Shown piece after piece: positions 7,701 through 14,287 of a DNA stretch of 22,881 bases; the first letter of the stretch is position 1; each line of letters opens with the position of its first letter. Origin of the DNA: an uncultured Lachnospiraceae bacterium (GTDB taxonomy: Bacteria > Bacillota > Clostridia > Lachnospirales > Lachnospiraceae); NCBI GenBank assembly GCA_947631075.1, contig CANRJU010000012.1, positions 1-22,881 on the forward strand, in the 5' to 3' direction. The notes below the pieces were generated by a model. The model was not told where the DNA came from. It ran no database searches and saw nothing but the letters and a program-made list of their open reading frames with translations. Position numbers and translations under genes: made by a program.

Positions 7701-8245
7701 TGCGCTTTTTTTACTATATTTTCTACAGCCGTGTTATATTCCTTGACTGCTGCTTCCACCTGGGCTTCATTCTCGAACCCCTCCGCATAGTAGTCGTCGC
7801 CTCTCCCGGCGCCCAGACGGGCATGATACTCCCCTTTCGTGTCCCGGGTCACACGGAGAGTGAGATAGGAGAAATCCACATAGAAAATGTCCGGGTAGTC
7901 AGCGGAAAAAGCGTCCCTGGCGGTTCCAAACATCTTGAGGAGCTGGGGATTGCCGCTCGCGTATCCCTCTAACTGCTCTCTGGTCACATGACCGTTTGCC
8001 AGCAGATCGTAATCTCCCTTTCCCGTCTTAAAAATGCCCTGTGTATACATATCATACATGGCGTCATATAGTTCCCTTGCCTCGTCCGGCAACTGATGAT
8101 AAAAATAACGGTATTCTACAGTTGTGTCACTCTCTGCGGCCTGTACCCGGTTCGCGCGTATATCTTTTTGCAGCCTTCCTTCTCCGCTGATACACATTGT
8201 CAGTACCAGAACGAATGACAATACAATGCTTACTCCTTTTTTCAA
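4751..8245 (-). CDS. Secreted transglutaminase-like protein with Pro/Thr repeat linker and C-terminal Fn3-like domains
   Basis: A large exported protein of about 1164 aa. A signal peptide (KKGVSIVLSFVLVLTMCISG) is followed by a helical region and a transglutaminase/protease-superfamily core whose triad is in order: Cys238 (GESVCEGYSRA), His273 (ELHMWNY) and Asp288 (WYAVDATMDDP). A long beta-rich middle follows, then a linker of SQTPG-type repeats (DNA 5466-5600), then two fibronectin-III-like modules (AKSSSVGKVKLTWHKIEGAD; SKVKRTRISRTATNLSF). There is no LPXTG motif, and the protein ends KKVNKW. I prefer the TTG at 8243-8245 because AGGAG lies eight bases upstream; the GTG at 8252-8254 overlaps that ribosome site. 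It heads the operon 4735-803. A role in wall-associated cross-linking or proteolysis is inference. Confidence 0.85.
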   Translation of the reverse strand: MKKGVSIVLSFVLVLTMCISGEGRLQKDIRANRVQAAESDTTVEYRYFYHQLPDEARELYDAMYDMYTQGIFKTGKGDYDLLANGHVTREQLEGYASGNPQLLKMFGTARDAFSADYPDIFYVDFSYLTLRVTRDTKGEYHARLGAGRGDDYYAEGFENEAQVEAAVKEYNTAVENIVKKAQSATAIGGDSLAEAQVRFVHDEIINHTSYRLEDKCKPENIGFVRNAYGALVKGESVCEGYSRALKSVLDRLHIPCVLVYGVYRHTENEVELHMWNYVSLAGKWYAVDATMDDPISEKKTADNRDGYENTEYLLVGEDVMSRRHVSSGIMSEAEFEFSYPALEMLGCGVERVSAPNSLLKVTCTKNDTYEGETSATYRVSYKNMGYKKAAEQGFYIVAKFAIYYENTGEWLCGDWAYADPNLYHAFTDTDTDITIPVPHCQYVEFGVTDREPPYLRGEADVSYQGDPMLLLEDTGVMYNESAHYVAPPYIKSASPSTSGKLTIGQTYHVSVTYDDELKLVDGAEKMEYEITHHDDVNATGNKYCTVENFSWDGASTVTFDFTPSKMWADDSIIYQFNLKGVVGKRSNKVPNPIVYAASFPCAVCAYRSQGYFWNIFGKPSLVDNSDLSTADWEMSDGTKGVSPNLVKQMVLVASSVSEAQAEAMNDKIEEKMTSGELSKQKILKSETYNINFTVCKKQVVKTGDSVRVSVGFPQGYGPEDAGVTFKAYHFDKDKDGKITGVQEIPCIVTQYGLLILCNSFSPFAIAAVEAENNGQAAKRNAVVTQTVGGSVSGADKNLFTLAPGGKKTIQIKADDGYEIDTVSVAGKAVTVANKTEMNLEVKYEDITATNGIVDVKFVAASVRKEEEKRGEAPIAVEFKPDLSGGSQTPGSSGGSQTPSTEQTPGSGGESQTPGAEQTPGSGGESQTPAPEGTDAPDQVPDLDKTDELSPTPSVKMPEKVKGAAAKSSSVGKVKLTWHKIEGADGYYVFRSGSESGEFVKIANVKKGSYTDGEATAGKAYRYKVCAYKKSGKTYYLGKKSAECRVIAKPKAPSKVKRTRISRTATNLSFNKVKRASYYLVYQYDKNTGKYKKVYRIKGKKRSFYDEDDGKWVRSGSVSVSGDRVTCSLSGLLGGSKIRYCVRTVVTKSGYPKAESKDSKKVNKW
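5466..5600. repeat. 45-bp in-frame tandem repeat in the transglutaminase-like gene
   Basis: Units begin at 5466, 5511 and 5556, so the period is exactly 45 bp (15 codons); the third is partial and diverges after about 33 bp. Each unit encodes a Gly/Ser/Gln/Thr/Pro linker (GGESQTPGAEQTPGS type). Copies differ at only a few positions, so the number is likely to vary between strains. Confidence 0.85.
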
Positions 8246-8320
8246 ACTATGCACTCCTCTCCTTTTTCTGTCTCAAAAATAATGATGCCGGATAAAAACT
8301 GCTTTTTACCCAACATCACT

Positions 8321-8349
8321 ATAATAACAATATTCACTGAAAAAATCAA
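8321..8349 (-). promoter_or_regulatory. Probable promoter of the transglutaminase operon
   Basis: Read on the minus strand: -35 TTGATT (8344-8349), a 17-bp spacer and -10 TATTAT (8321-8326). It would start a transcript near 8314 with a leader of about 70 nt. No other convincing signal was seen between 8246 and 8396. Confidence 0.55.
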
Positions 8350-8396
8350 TCCTTATCCAAAATCGAAACTGCCTCAAAAAATCTTGTCTCCCGGTT

Positions 8397-8525
8397 TTAC
8401 CAATTCATACTGGTAAATTGACTTAATAAATCTGGACCAGATTGCTTTTTGAATTTTTCGCGAAGGCTTTGCTCCACATCCTTTGCCTTAGTATCTATTT
8501 CTTTGCTGTTTTCAAATGTTTGATT
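8397..8525 (-). pseudogene. Start-less coding remnant (about 42 codons)
   Basis: Reading down from 8525, one frame stays open and reads like real protein: NQTFENSKEIDTKAKDVEQS, then LREKFKKQSGPDLLSQF and a stop at 8397-8399. An in-frame TAA precedes it at 8526-8528 and there is no ATG near its beginning, so it looks like the 3' end of a lost gene rather than a working one. It starts 12 bp after the stop of the Rpn-like nuclease gene, on the same strand. I do not recognise the family, and it could also be chance. Confidence 0.35.
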
Positions 8526-8537
8526 TTAACGACACAT

Positions 8538-9518
8538 CTATATTTTCTGTAGAGTAAGAAGTGCAATGACATACTCCTTAGTAACATTAAACTTCTTAAT
8601 AACCCTTTCAATAATATCTTCTTCAGAAGTACCACAATCCCGATAAGCCTTTATAGCTCCCGTTACTTCTTTCTCTTTATATTTCTTATCAAGTGCCAAA
8701 CACATATCAATCCCTCCATCCTTTTCTTCATATTCCAATCCAAGATTTACTGCTCTGTTCAGAAAGAATGCAGTATCTCTGTCAATCTTTCTGTGGTTCG
8801 TTTCCTTTATTACTTCATCGGCATCTTCCTTCTGATGTTTGATAACCTTCATCGCAAGTCCAAGATCCGTATGGAACTTTTCAAATTCTCCCTCGTTCAT
8901 ATCTGCCGGAGAAATCAGATTCAGCTTATAATCGTTCAAAAAACGGTATAATCTTTCATCCGGCACATTCAGCATCTCAAACAGGCTTTTCGGTCCGTCC
9001 CATGGAGAATCACCGAGATATATGACCGCAGTGATGATTGGTATGAGCTTATCACCTTTTCGCCATCCTGAGAGAAACTCCTCACTGGTCAGCTTGATTT
9101 TCAAAGTTCCATCTTCTACCAGCAATTCCGCTTCACCTTGGCTTGCGTTATCTCCTTTTTTGTCTTTACGATACGACCTTCTTGCTTCCTCAATCTGTTT
9201 TGAATACCCAATCGCATCATAGAGAACATCCTTCACTGGCATACCATAATTGACTTTGCCCTGCAATTCGGAACCCAAAAGAACATAAATCACGTTTTCA
9301 TCTTCCATAGCGTTCCATAGTTTCAAAATATCCCGATACTTCTGGATTGGAAGTCTTGCATGATTCCCATACGGAACCGTGAGCTGTGTTGTATCGACTT
9401 CTTTCAGTTTATCTTCTTTGATGACTTCTTCCCCGTCATACAATAAAAAATTGAAAGCATCCGCAAAGAAGCGGTTATTTGAAAAATATTGTTTCCCCTC
9501 TGTATCTAATACACCCAT
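8538..9518 (-). CDS. Rpn-like PD-(D/E)XK nuclease family protein ('putative transposase')
   Basis: A 326-aa protein with the hallmarks of the Rpn/PD-(D/E)XK 'transposase' family that is multi-copy in many Lachnospiraceae. It has a RFFADAFN-like start (NRFFADAFNFLLYDGEEVI), LLGSELQGKVNYGMPVKDVL with the E-x-Q core strand, YDAIGYSKQIEEARR, and LIPIITAVIYLGDSPWDGPK. E. coli Rpn proteins nick DNA and raise recombination; whether this copy does so is unknown. AGGAG sits eight bases before the ATG at 9516-9518. The gene is clearly more AT-rich than the operon to its left and stands alone between two unrelated operons, which suggests horizontal arrival. It looks full length. Confidence 0.85.
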   Translation of the reverse strand: MGVLDTEGKQYFSNNRFFADAFNFLLYDGEEVIKEDKLKEVDTTQLTVPYGNHARLPIQKYRDILKLWNAMEDENVIYVLLGSELQGKVNYGMPVKDVLYDAIGYSKQIEEARRSYRKDKKGDNASQGEAELLVEDGTLKIKLTSEEFLSGWRKGDKLIPIITAVIYLGDSPWDGPKSLFEMLNVPDERLYRFLNDYKLNLISPADMNEGEFEKFHTDLGLAMKVIKHQKEDADEVIKETNHRKIDRDTAFFLNRAVNLGLEYEEKDGGIDMCLALDKKYKEKEVTGAIKAYRDCGTSEEDIIERVIKKFNVTKEYVIALLTLQKI

Positions 9519-9620
9519 TTATCACACTCCTATCGCTAATTGTCAATTTTTATATCTATATTGTAACATCTCATCCCGTTTCGTGCAATCTGAAACATGA
9601 AATTGATGTTATAAAACACA

Positions 9621-10271
9621 TTATTTTTCCTCTAACGTAATATCAGTCTCTGCAACGGTTCCTTTCTTCAATATCAAAATAACATCCGCTTTCTGAGCCA
9701 ACTCCTTACTATGCGTAACCATAATCACACATTTGTTTTTTTCATGTGCCAGCTCCGAAAAAATAGCAATAATCTCATTTGCGGTATCCTCGTCCAGATT
9801 TCCGGTCGGCTCATCTGCCAAAAGGACGGGGGCATTGCTCGCCAATGCTCTCGCTATGGCAACTCTCTGCTGCTGTCCGCCGGATAGCTGCATTACGTTA
9901 CTCCTGCTCTGGGTTTCATCCAGCCCCACGGAACGCAACAGCCCTATCGCATCCTCTTTCCCTCCAAGTCTGACATTTTCCGCCGGAGTAAGATAATCGA
10001 TCAGGTTATAATTCTGGAAGACAAGCGAGATGTTTTCTTTCCTGTGTCTGTTCAGCCCTTTCTGCAGGATATTGGCTCCATCCATACGGATTTCTCCCTC
10101 TACCGGCACATCAAGCCCCGCCAGCAGGGAAAGAAGCGTGGTCTTCCCTGATCCGCTTGTGCCTAAAACGGCATACATTTTTCCCTGCTCAAAGCAGTAA
10201 GATATATGGTTCAATATCACCTTGTCTTTCTGCGATTTGTAATAATACATGACATTCTTTATCTCTAACAT
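9621..10271 (-). CDS. ABC transporter ATP-binding protein (MacB/LolD type)
   Basis: The 216-aa nucleotide-binding subunit drives the two permeases encoded just upstream. Walker A is GTSGSGKTT (residues 37-45), the Q-loop is VFQNYNL, the signature is LSGGQQQ (129-135), Walker B is VLLADEP (149-154) followed by TGNLD, and the switch histidine is in MVTHSKE. The TGNLD sequence is typical of the MacB/LolD/BceA group, whose members work by mechanotransmission on lipoproteins or peptides rather than by classic import. AGGAGG lies five bases before the ATG. It is the last gene of the operon 13417-9621, nine bases after the second permease. The substrate cannot be read from the sequence. Confidence 0.95.
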   Translation of the reverse strand: MLEIKNVMYYYKSQKDKVILNHISYCFEQGKMYAVLGTSGSGKTTLLSLLAGLDVPVEGEIRMDGANILQKGLNRHRKENISLVFQNYNLIDYLTPAENVRLGGKEDAIGLLRSVGLDETQSRSNVMQLSGGQQQRVAIARALASNAPVLLADEPTGNLDEDTANEIIAIFSELAHEKNKCVIMVTHSKELAQKADVILILKKGTVAETDITLEEK

Positions 10272-10280
10272 AATGACCTC

Positions 10281-11723
10281 CTAACTCATCTTGCTTAAAA
10301 TCTCTTTCGGCTTCTGGAGCATAATAAAAATACAAGATCCCGCAATGGCGATAAGGATGATTCCAAGAACCGATATTCCGGATAACAGAATCACATTCCC
10401 ACTGATCTCCACGCTGACGCCCACGACCTTTGCCCGATCATCCTCTAATGAAGCGTTTGCTACCATACCGGCATCCATCTGTTCCTGTTCTTCCTGTCTC
10501 CGTGTCTGATCATCCACCAGAGATTCAACCACCCCCTGAGAAACGATTGGCGATACAGCCGCCGCTAATAGAAATGCGACACATCCAATCAAAATGCCCT
10601 CCAAAAGCATCTGCATGATAATACCACATTTCGTCCTTCCAAGAGAAAGATATATCCCGATTTCATGCACCCTGCTTTTTAACCAGAACAGGGAAACCAG
10701 ACAAATAATAATCGCGCCGGATACACATACAAATATCAGGATCAGCGAACTCATTTTTTCCAATTCTCCGAAGTTTTCCGTCATCGTGCCGCTCATTCCC
10801 GTGTTATCAAGAAAATCATATCTTTCCCATCCGATATTCACTGCCTGTATCCTTTTCTTAACAGTTTCATATTCATCCACATCCCCCACCGCAAAGGCGG
10901 CATACTGGTACAGCGGACTGCCCTCGCTTCCTTCCGGCTTTTCAGGGAAAGACAAATCCGTGAATATAATATTCTCACTCCGATAGCTGTCGCCGTACAT
11001 GATCGGCGTAATTTTGTTGATCGAATCATAGACGCCTACCACCTCTGCCTGATAGACCTTGGATGACTCCCTTTCCTTCCAGTTGTTAAATTCCAGGACG
11101 TCCCCCACCTTCAGTCCGTTCAAGTCCGCAAGTTCTCTGGAAATCACGCAGACATCCGTATCCTCCGGGTTAATCATCCTGCCCTCGTTTACTTCAATAT
11201 TTCCTTTTTGTACATCAAAGTCCATTTCCATAGAAAGGTTTCCACGGAGCGACACGCCCTTCTGATCGGAACTCTGATCCACATCCTCATCCTCAATACG
11301 CTCAAAATTGACCGGATTCACAACCGTATTCGCAGTTGTGACGTTATATGCTTCTACCCCGTCTACTTCCGCGATTTTTTTAATGTCATTTATCAAAAGT
11401 GTATCAAAGGAATTATCTGTCCATGTCATCCAGTCTCCCGACGCAAGCTGTTCCTGATGATATCCTCCGGCGCTTCCGTTCGTTCCTTCTCCAATCTGTT
11501 TGGAAAGTTCCGCTATCCGCTGGCTGCGGTTCGCTTCATTTATCTCAAGACGGAAGGAAGCCCCTATCGCCTGCTTGCTTTCATTCTGCGTCTGTATGCT
11601 GGCGGATTTACAAGCCCACCCGGCAAAAATAAATAAGGAAGTGATAAATATAATCAGCAAAAGCAGAATCGTTTTTGCCCGCTTGCGCAGGACAGACCGT
11701 ACACTTAATCCAAATACATTCAT
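10281..11723 (-). CDS. ABC transporter permease, FtsX/MacB-type (480 aa)
   Basis: The topology is that of a MacB/FtsX permease: one helix near the N-terminus (about 17-37, after RSVLRKRAKT), a large extracytoplasmic domain of roughly 290 residues, then three helices (about 330-350, 375-400, 445-470) with the conserved WLKSRVHEIGIYLSLGRTK loop typical of the FtsX core. A distinctive acidic/Gln-rich stretch (DDQTRRQEEQEQMDAG) lies in the loop before the last helix. GGAGGG lies seven bases before the ATG and overlaps the end of the upstream permease gene, so the two are probably co-translated. It pairs with the 388-aa permease to make an asymmetric transporter. Confidence 0.92.
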   Translation of the reverse strand: MNVFGLSVRSVLRKRAKTILLLLIIFITSLFIFAGWACKSASIQTQNESKQAIGASFRLEINEANRSQRIAELSKQIGEGTNGSAGGYHQEQLASGDWMTWTDNSFDTLLINDIKKIAEVDGVEAYNVTTANTVVNPVNFERIEDEDVDQSSDQKGVSLRGNLSMEMDFDVQKGNIEVNEGRMINPEDTDVCVISRELADLNGLKVGDVLEFNNWKERESSKVYQAEVVGVYDSINKITPIMYGDSYRSENIIFTDLSFPEKPEGSEGSPLYQYAAFAVGDVDEYETVKKRIQAVNIGWERYDFLDNTGMSGTMTENFGELEKMSSLILIFVCVSGAIIICLVSLFWLKSRVHEIGIYLSLGRTKCGIIMQMLLEGILIGCVAFLLAAAVSPIVSQGVVESLVDDQTRRQEEQEQMDAGMVANASLEDDRAKVVGVSVEISGNVILLSGISVLGIILIAIAGSCIFIMLQKPKEILSKMS

Positions 11724-11726
11724 GCT

Positions 11727-12893
11727 TTATCCCTCCATTTCCGATAAGATCTCTTTCGGCTGCTTTTTCAGATACGGGAGCATGGCGATCACCGTCAAGA
11801 GCAGGATCATCCCCATGCCGCATCCGAAAGCCAGAAAGCTGCCCGTATAATCTGCCTCCAAGCTTCCTCCGATGCCCTTCCCTATTTCCAGATGATTTAG
11901 AAACATCGGCAGCAAATGATGCGCCATAATCGCTGAAATGACAAAGGAAAGCAGATACAGCATCAGCCCCTCTGCCGCAAACTGGAACAATAAATTGCTC
12001 TTTTCCAAGCCCAGGCTGACATACACAGCAATTTCCGTCTTTCGCCCCCGCATCCACATGGACAAGAGCAGCCCCGTCACCGAACAGCCTGTGAGCAGAG
12101 TGATTGCCAGGACAAACAGGGTGATTCGGCCTGTCTGCTCTATCGAAATCCGCATTTTCTGATAGGTATGGTTATTTGCCTGAACATAAGCCCTACCATT
12201 GCATTTCTCATCCAATACACCAGCCAGCTCCTCCAGTTTCTCTGGTTCTTCCGCATAACAGACCACTTTTGCGTACCCCTGATCCGGCAGATTTTCATCT
12301 GCCATGAGATAGATCTGGTTTTCGATCCGGTTTTCCGTGGCAACATGATCTGTCTGCTGCCTTTCCGTTCCGGATAAAAAAACGCCGGCAATCCTGTATT
12401 TTCCCCCGATTACATCCCCGACTCCAAGACCGTTTCTTTCAGCCAGAAGTTGATTGATTACGACCTCATAATCGGACGATGGAAAATTCCCATCCAATAA
12501 ACGGTATATTTTTTCCTCAAAAGGGCTGTCCCGATCAATCCGGTTCTGTATGTGGACAGTAAATAACTGCTCTGACTGCTCCTCACCCACGACAGGCGCC
12601 AGCTCCGGGATTGACATCCGCTCTGACCAAAGACAGTTGATCCGGCTGACGCCCGGAATTGTCAGAAACTGCTGCGCCTCATCCTCCGTAAACTGCTCTG
12701 CTCCCTGCCTAATCTCCAATATCACCCTGCTTTCCGCATTGTTCTTTAGTTCCCGCATGACCTCTTCCGATGCCCTCTGTATCCCAAGGATGCCCAGCAC
12801 CATGCTGTTGACCACCAAAAAGACCAGTAACAATAGAAAAGACTTTAGCCTCTTTCTGCTGATATAGCAGAAAGCCCTCTGTAAATCACCCAT
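11727..12893 (-). CDS. ABC transporter permease, FtsX/MacB-type (388 aa)
   Basis: The second permease of the operon has the same plan: a helix after CYISRKRLKSF (residues about 15-35), an extracytoplasmic domain, then three helices with the FtsX-core loop WMRGRKTEIAVYVSLGLEKS. It is about 90 residues shorter than its partner, mostly in the outer domain. I chose the ATG at 12891-12893 (MGDLQRAF), which has AGGAGG four bases upstream and the usual family start. The in-frame ATG at 12914, overlapping the lipoprotein stop, lacks a site. Having two separate permeases plus one ATPase resembles pneumococcal Vex1-3 more than single-permease BceAB. Confidence 0.92.
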   Translation of the reverse strand: MGDLQRAFCYISRKRLKSFLLLLVFLVVNSMVLGILGIQRASEEVMRELKNNAESRVILEIRQGAEQFTEDEAQQFLTIPGVSRINCLWSERMSIPELAPVVGEEQSEQLFTVHIQNRIDRDSPFEEKIYRLLDGNFPSSDYEVVINQLLAERNGLGVGDVIGGKYRIAGVFLSGTERQQTDHVATENRIENQIYLMADENLPDQGYAKVVCYAEEPEKLEELAGVLDEKCNGRAYVQANNHTYQKMRISIEQTGRITLFVLAITLLTGCSVTGLLLSMWMRGRKTEIAVYVSLGLEKSNLLFQFAAEGLMLYLLSFVISAIMAHHLLPMFLNHLEIGKGIGGSLEADYTGSFLAFGCGMGMILLLTVIAMLPYLKKQPKEILSEMEG

Positions 12894-12904
12894 ACGCCCT
12901 CCTG

Positions 12905-13417
12905 CTACTGCCATCTAAGGATCAGAATTTTGTCTGCTGTCCAGTGTGCTGCATCCTGACAGGAACCGAATACACAGACCTGAGACTGCTTTTTGACGCT
13001 TTCCTTATCCGTATCTTCCCTTGAAATCTCTTTCTGTGAGCTTATGCTAAGATTTACAATTTGAAAGACGGTATGATCGTCATAGCTGATTTGAACATTT
13101 TTGTCATCGCTTTCCGCTCCGGGAGCAGCCTGTGTCATTACCTGCCCGCCTCCCGCTTCTGTTTCTGTGGTTGCCGGAGATAAAAAGAAGCCTTTATCCG
13201 AAAACTCTACGACACTCCCCTCCAAGTCTGCTCCGTCATAAAATTCCCCGTTACCCGCACTGCCGGATTCCGCATCATTCGCCACATTGTTCTGCTGTAT
13301 GTCCTGCATTGGCATCCTCAGACTGCCTGCTGCGTCTTTGCCGCACCCCGCCAGACACATAACTGACAGTCCCCCTGCACAGATGATTCCGATTGCTTTT
13401 TTCCACATTGTTTTCAC
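12905..13417 (-). CDS. Small lipoprotein leading the ABC operon (170 aa)
   Basis: It starts with GTG at 13415-13417, with GAGGT seven bases upstream; the ATG three codons on is too far from the site. The signal peptide ends in a lipobox, LAGC, with Cys25 to be lipidated, so the protein is held on the outer face of the membrane. A flexible Gly/Ala/Glu stretch precedes and interrupts a small beta-rich domain: LEGSVVEFSDKGFFLSPAT, then VQISYDDHTVFQIVNL, then VCVFGSCQDAAHWTADKI and ILRW. This pattern looks like a DUF5666/OB-like barrel. It is the first gene after the divergent control region, and its stop lies 11 bp before the permease start used here. I infer that it is a ligand-sensing or accessory subunit. 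Confidence 0.82.
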   Translation of the reverse strand: MKTMWKKAIGIICAGGLSVMCLAGCGKDAAGSLRMPMQDIQQNNVANDAESGSAGNGEFYDGADLEGSVVEFSDKGFFLSPATTETEAGGGQVMTQAAPGAESDDKNVQISYDDHTVFQIVNLSISSQKEISREDTDKESVKKQSQVCVFGSCQDAAHWTADKILILRWQ

Positions 13418-13463
13418 AAGCTTACCTCGCTTTGTTTTTATTTGGCTTACTCGCCATGTTGCA

Positions 13464-13555
13464 AGTATAGCAAAGAACTTCTCGAAAAATCTTCAAAGCA
13501 TTACTCCAATTTTAAGAATTTTTTCGAGGATTTTTCGATAATTGTCTGCTATACT
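13464..13555. promoter_or_regulatory. Divergent control region: two extended -10 promoters with tandem regulator boxes
   Basis: On the plus strand (toward the response regulator), TTTTTCGA occurs at 13520-13527 and again at 13531-13538, 11 bp apart, followed eight bases later by TGCTATACT (13547-13555). On the minus strand (toward the lipoprotein), TGCTTTGA (13493-13500) and TTTTTCGA (13482-13489) are also 11 bp apart, followed nine bases later by TGCTATACT (13464-13472). TCGAAAAATC at 13482-13491 and GATTTTTCGA at 13529-13538 form a perfect inverted repeat. Neither promoter has a -35 consensus. Direct repeats one helical turn apart, upstream of or at the -35 position, are the usual binding pattern of an activating OmpR-family regulator. 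Confidence 0.78.
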
Positions 13556-13591
13556 ATTGTTAATACATTAGAGTAGTAGGGAGATGAAAAT

Positions 13592-14287
13592 TTGAAGATT
13601 CTTTTAATTGAAGACGATCAAAATCTCTGCAACACAATCAAGCAACAGCTTATAAAAGAAAATTATGTCGTTGACGCCTGCACAAGCGGTGAAGATGGAA
13701 TGATCTATGCGCTGAACCCGGATAATGGCTATTCTGTTGCCGTCATAGATCGTATGCTTCCGGTCATCGACGGAGTGACCATCTTAAAAGCCATGCGCAA
13801 AAAGCAGATCTTTGTCCCCGTCATCCTCATTACCGGTATGTCCGAACTGCATGACAGGATCGAGGGACTGGACAGCGGGGCGGATGATTATCTGGTAAAA
13901 CCTTTCCACCTATCAGAATTATCCGCCCGCATCCGGGCATTAACACGCAGACCAGCTATTATATCCGAGAAAAGCTGCCTGCGATACCATGATTTATCCT
14001 TAAATCTTGACAAAAAGGAATTATCCTGCGATAAAAATACGATACCGCTTACACCAAAAGAATTTCTCTTAATGTGCGCCTTTTTAGAAAAACCAGACAC
14101 AATCCTTACCCGTGATCAGCTCATGCAGAAAGTGTGGGAAACAAATGCTCCCATCATGCAGGCAAATGTTGATAATTATGTCTATTTCCTGCGTAAGCGT
14201 ATGAAAGCTCTGCACAGCGGCTGTTCGATCACAGCCTCATACGGTTCAGGCTATCTGTTGGAGGTTTGCCATGCTGAAAAATCTTAA
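13592..14287 (+). CDS. OmpR/PhoB-family response regulator
   Basis: A 231-aa transcription factor. The receiver domain has the acidic pair IEDD (residues 6-9), phospho-acceptor Asp53 in VIDRMLP, Thr81 and Lys103 in DDYLVKPF. The C-terminal winged helix (about 130-225) has the family signatures LTPKEFLLMCAFLE, DQLMQKVWE and VDNYVYFLRKRM. The start is TTG at 13592-13594 with GGGAG eight bases upstream; the nearby ATG at 13584 is out of frame. It is followed by the kinase with a 17-bp overlap. It is the only DNA-binding regulator in the module and most likely binds the TTTTTCGA boxes in front of both operons. Confidence 0.96.
   Translation: MKILLIEDDQNLCNTIKQQLIKENYVVDACTSGEDGMIYALNPDNGYSVAVIDRMLPVIDGVTILKAMRKKQIFVPVILITGMSELHDRIEGLDSGADDYLVKPFHLSELSARIRALTRRPAIISEKSCLRYHDLSLNLDKKELSCDKNTIPLTPKEFLLMCAFLEKPDTILTRDQLMQKVWETNAPIMQANVDNYVYFLRKRMKALHSGCSITASYGSGYLLEVCHAEKS

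Noticed and set aside
8390..8420. TTTACCA...TGGTAAA hairpin near 8396-8417
   Set aside because: It is a short AT-rich stem without a T-tract on either strand; too weak to call a terminator.
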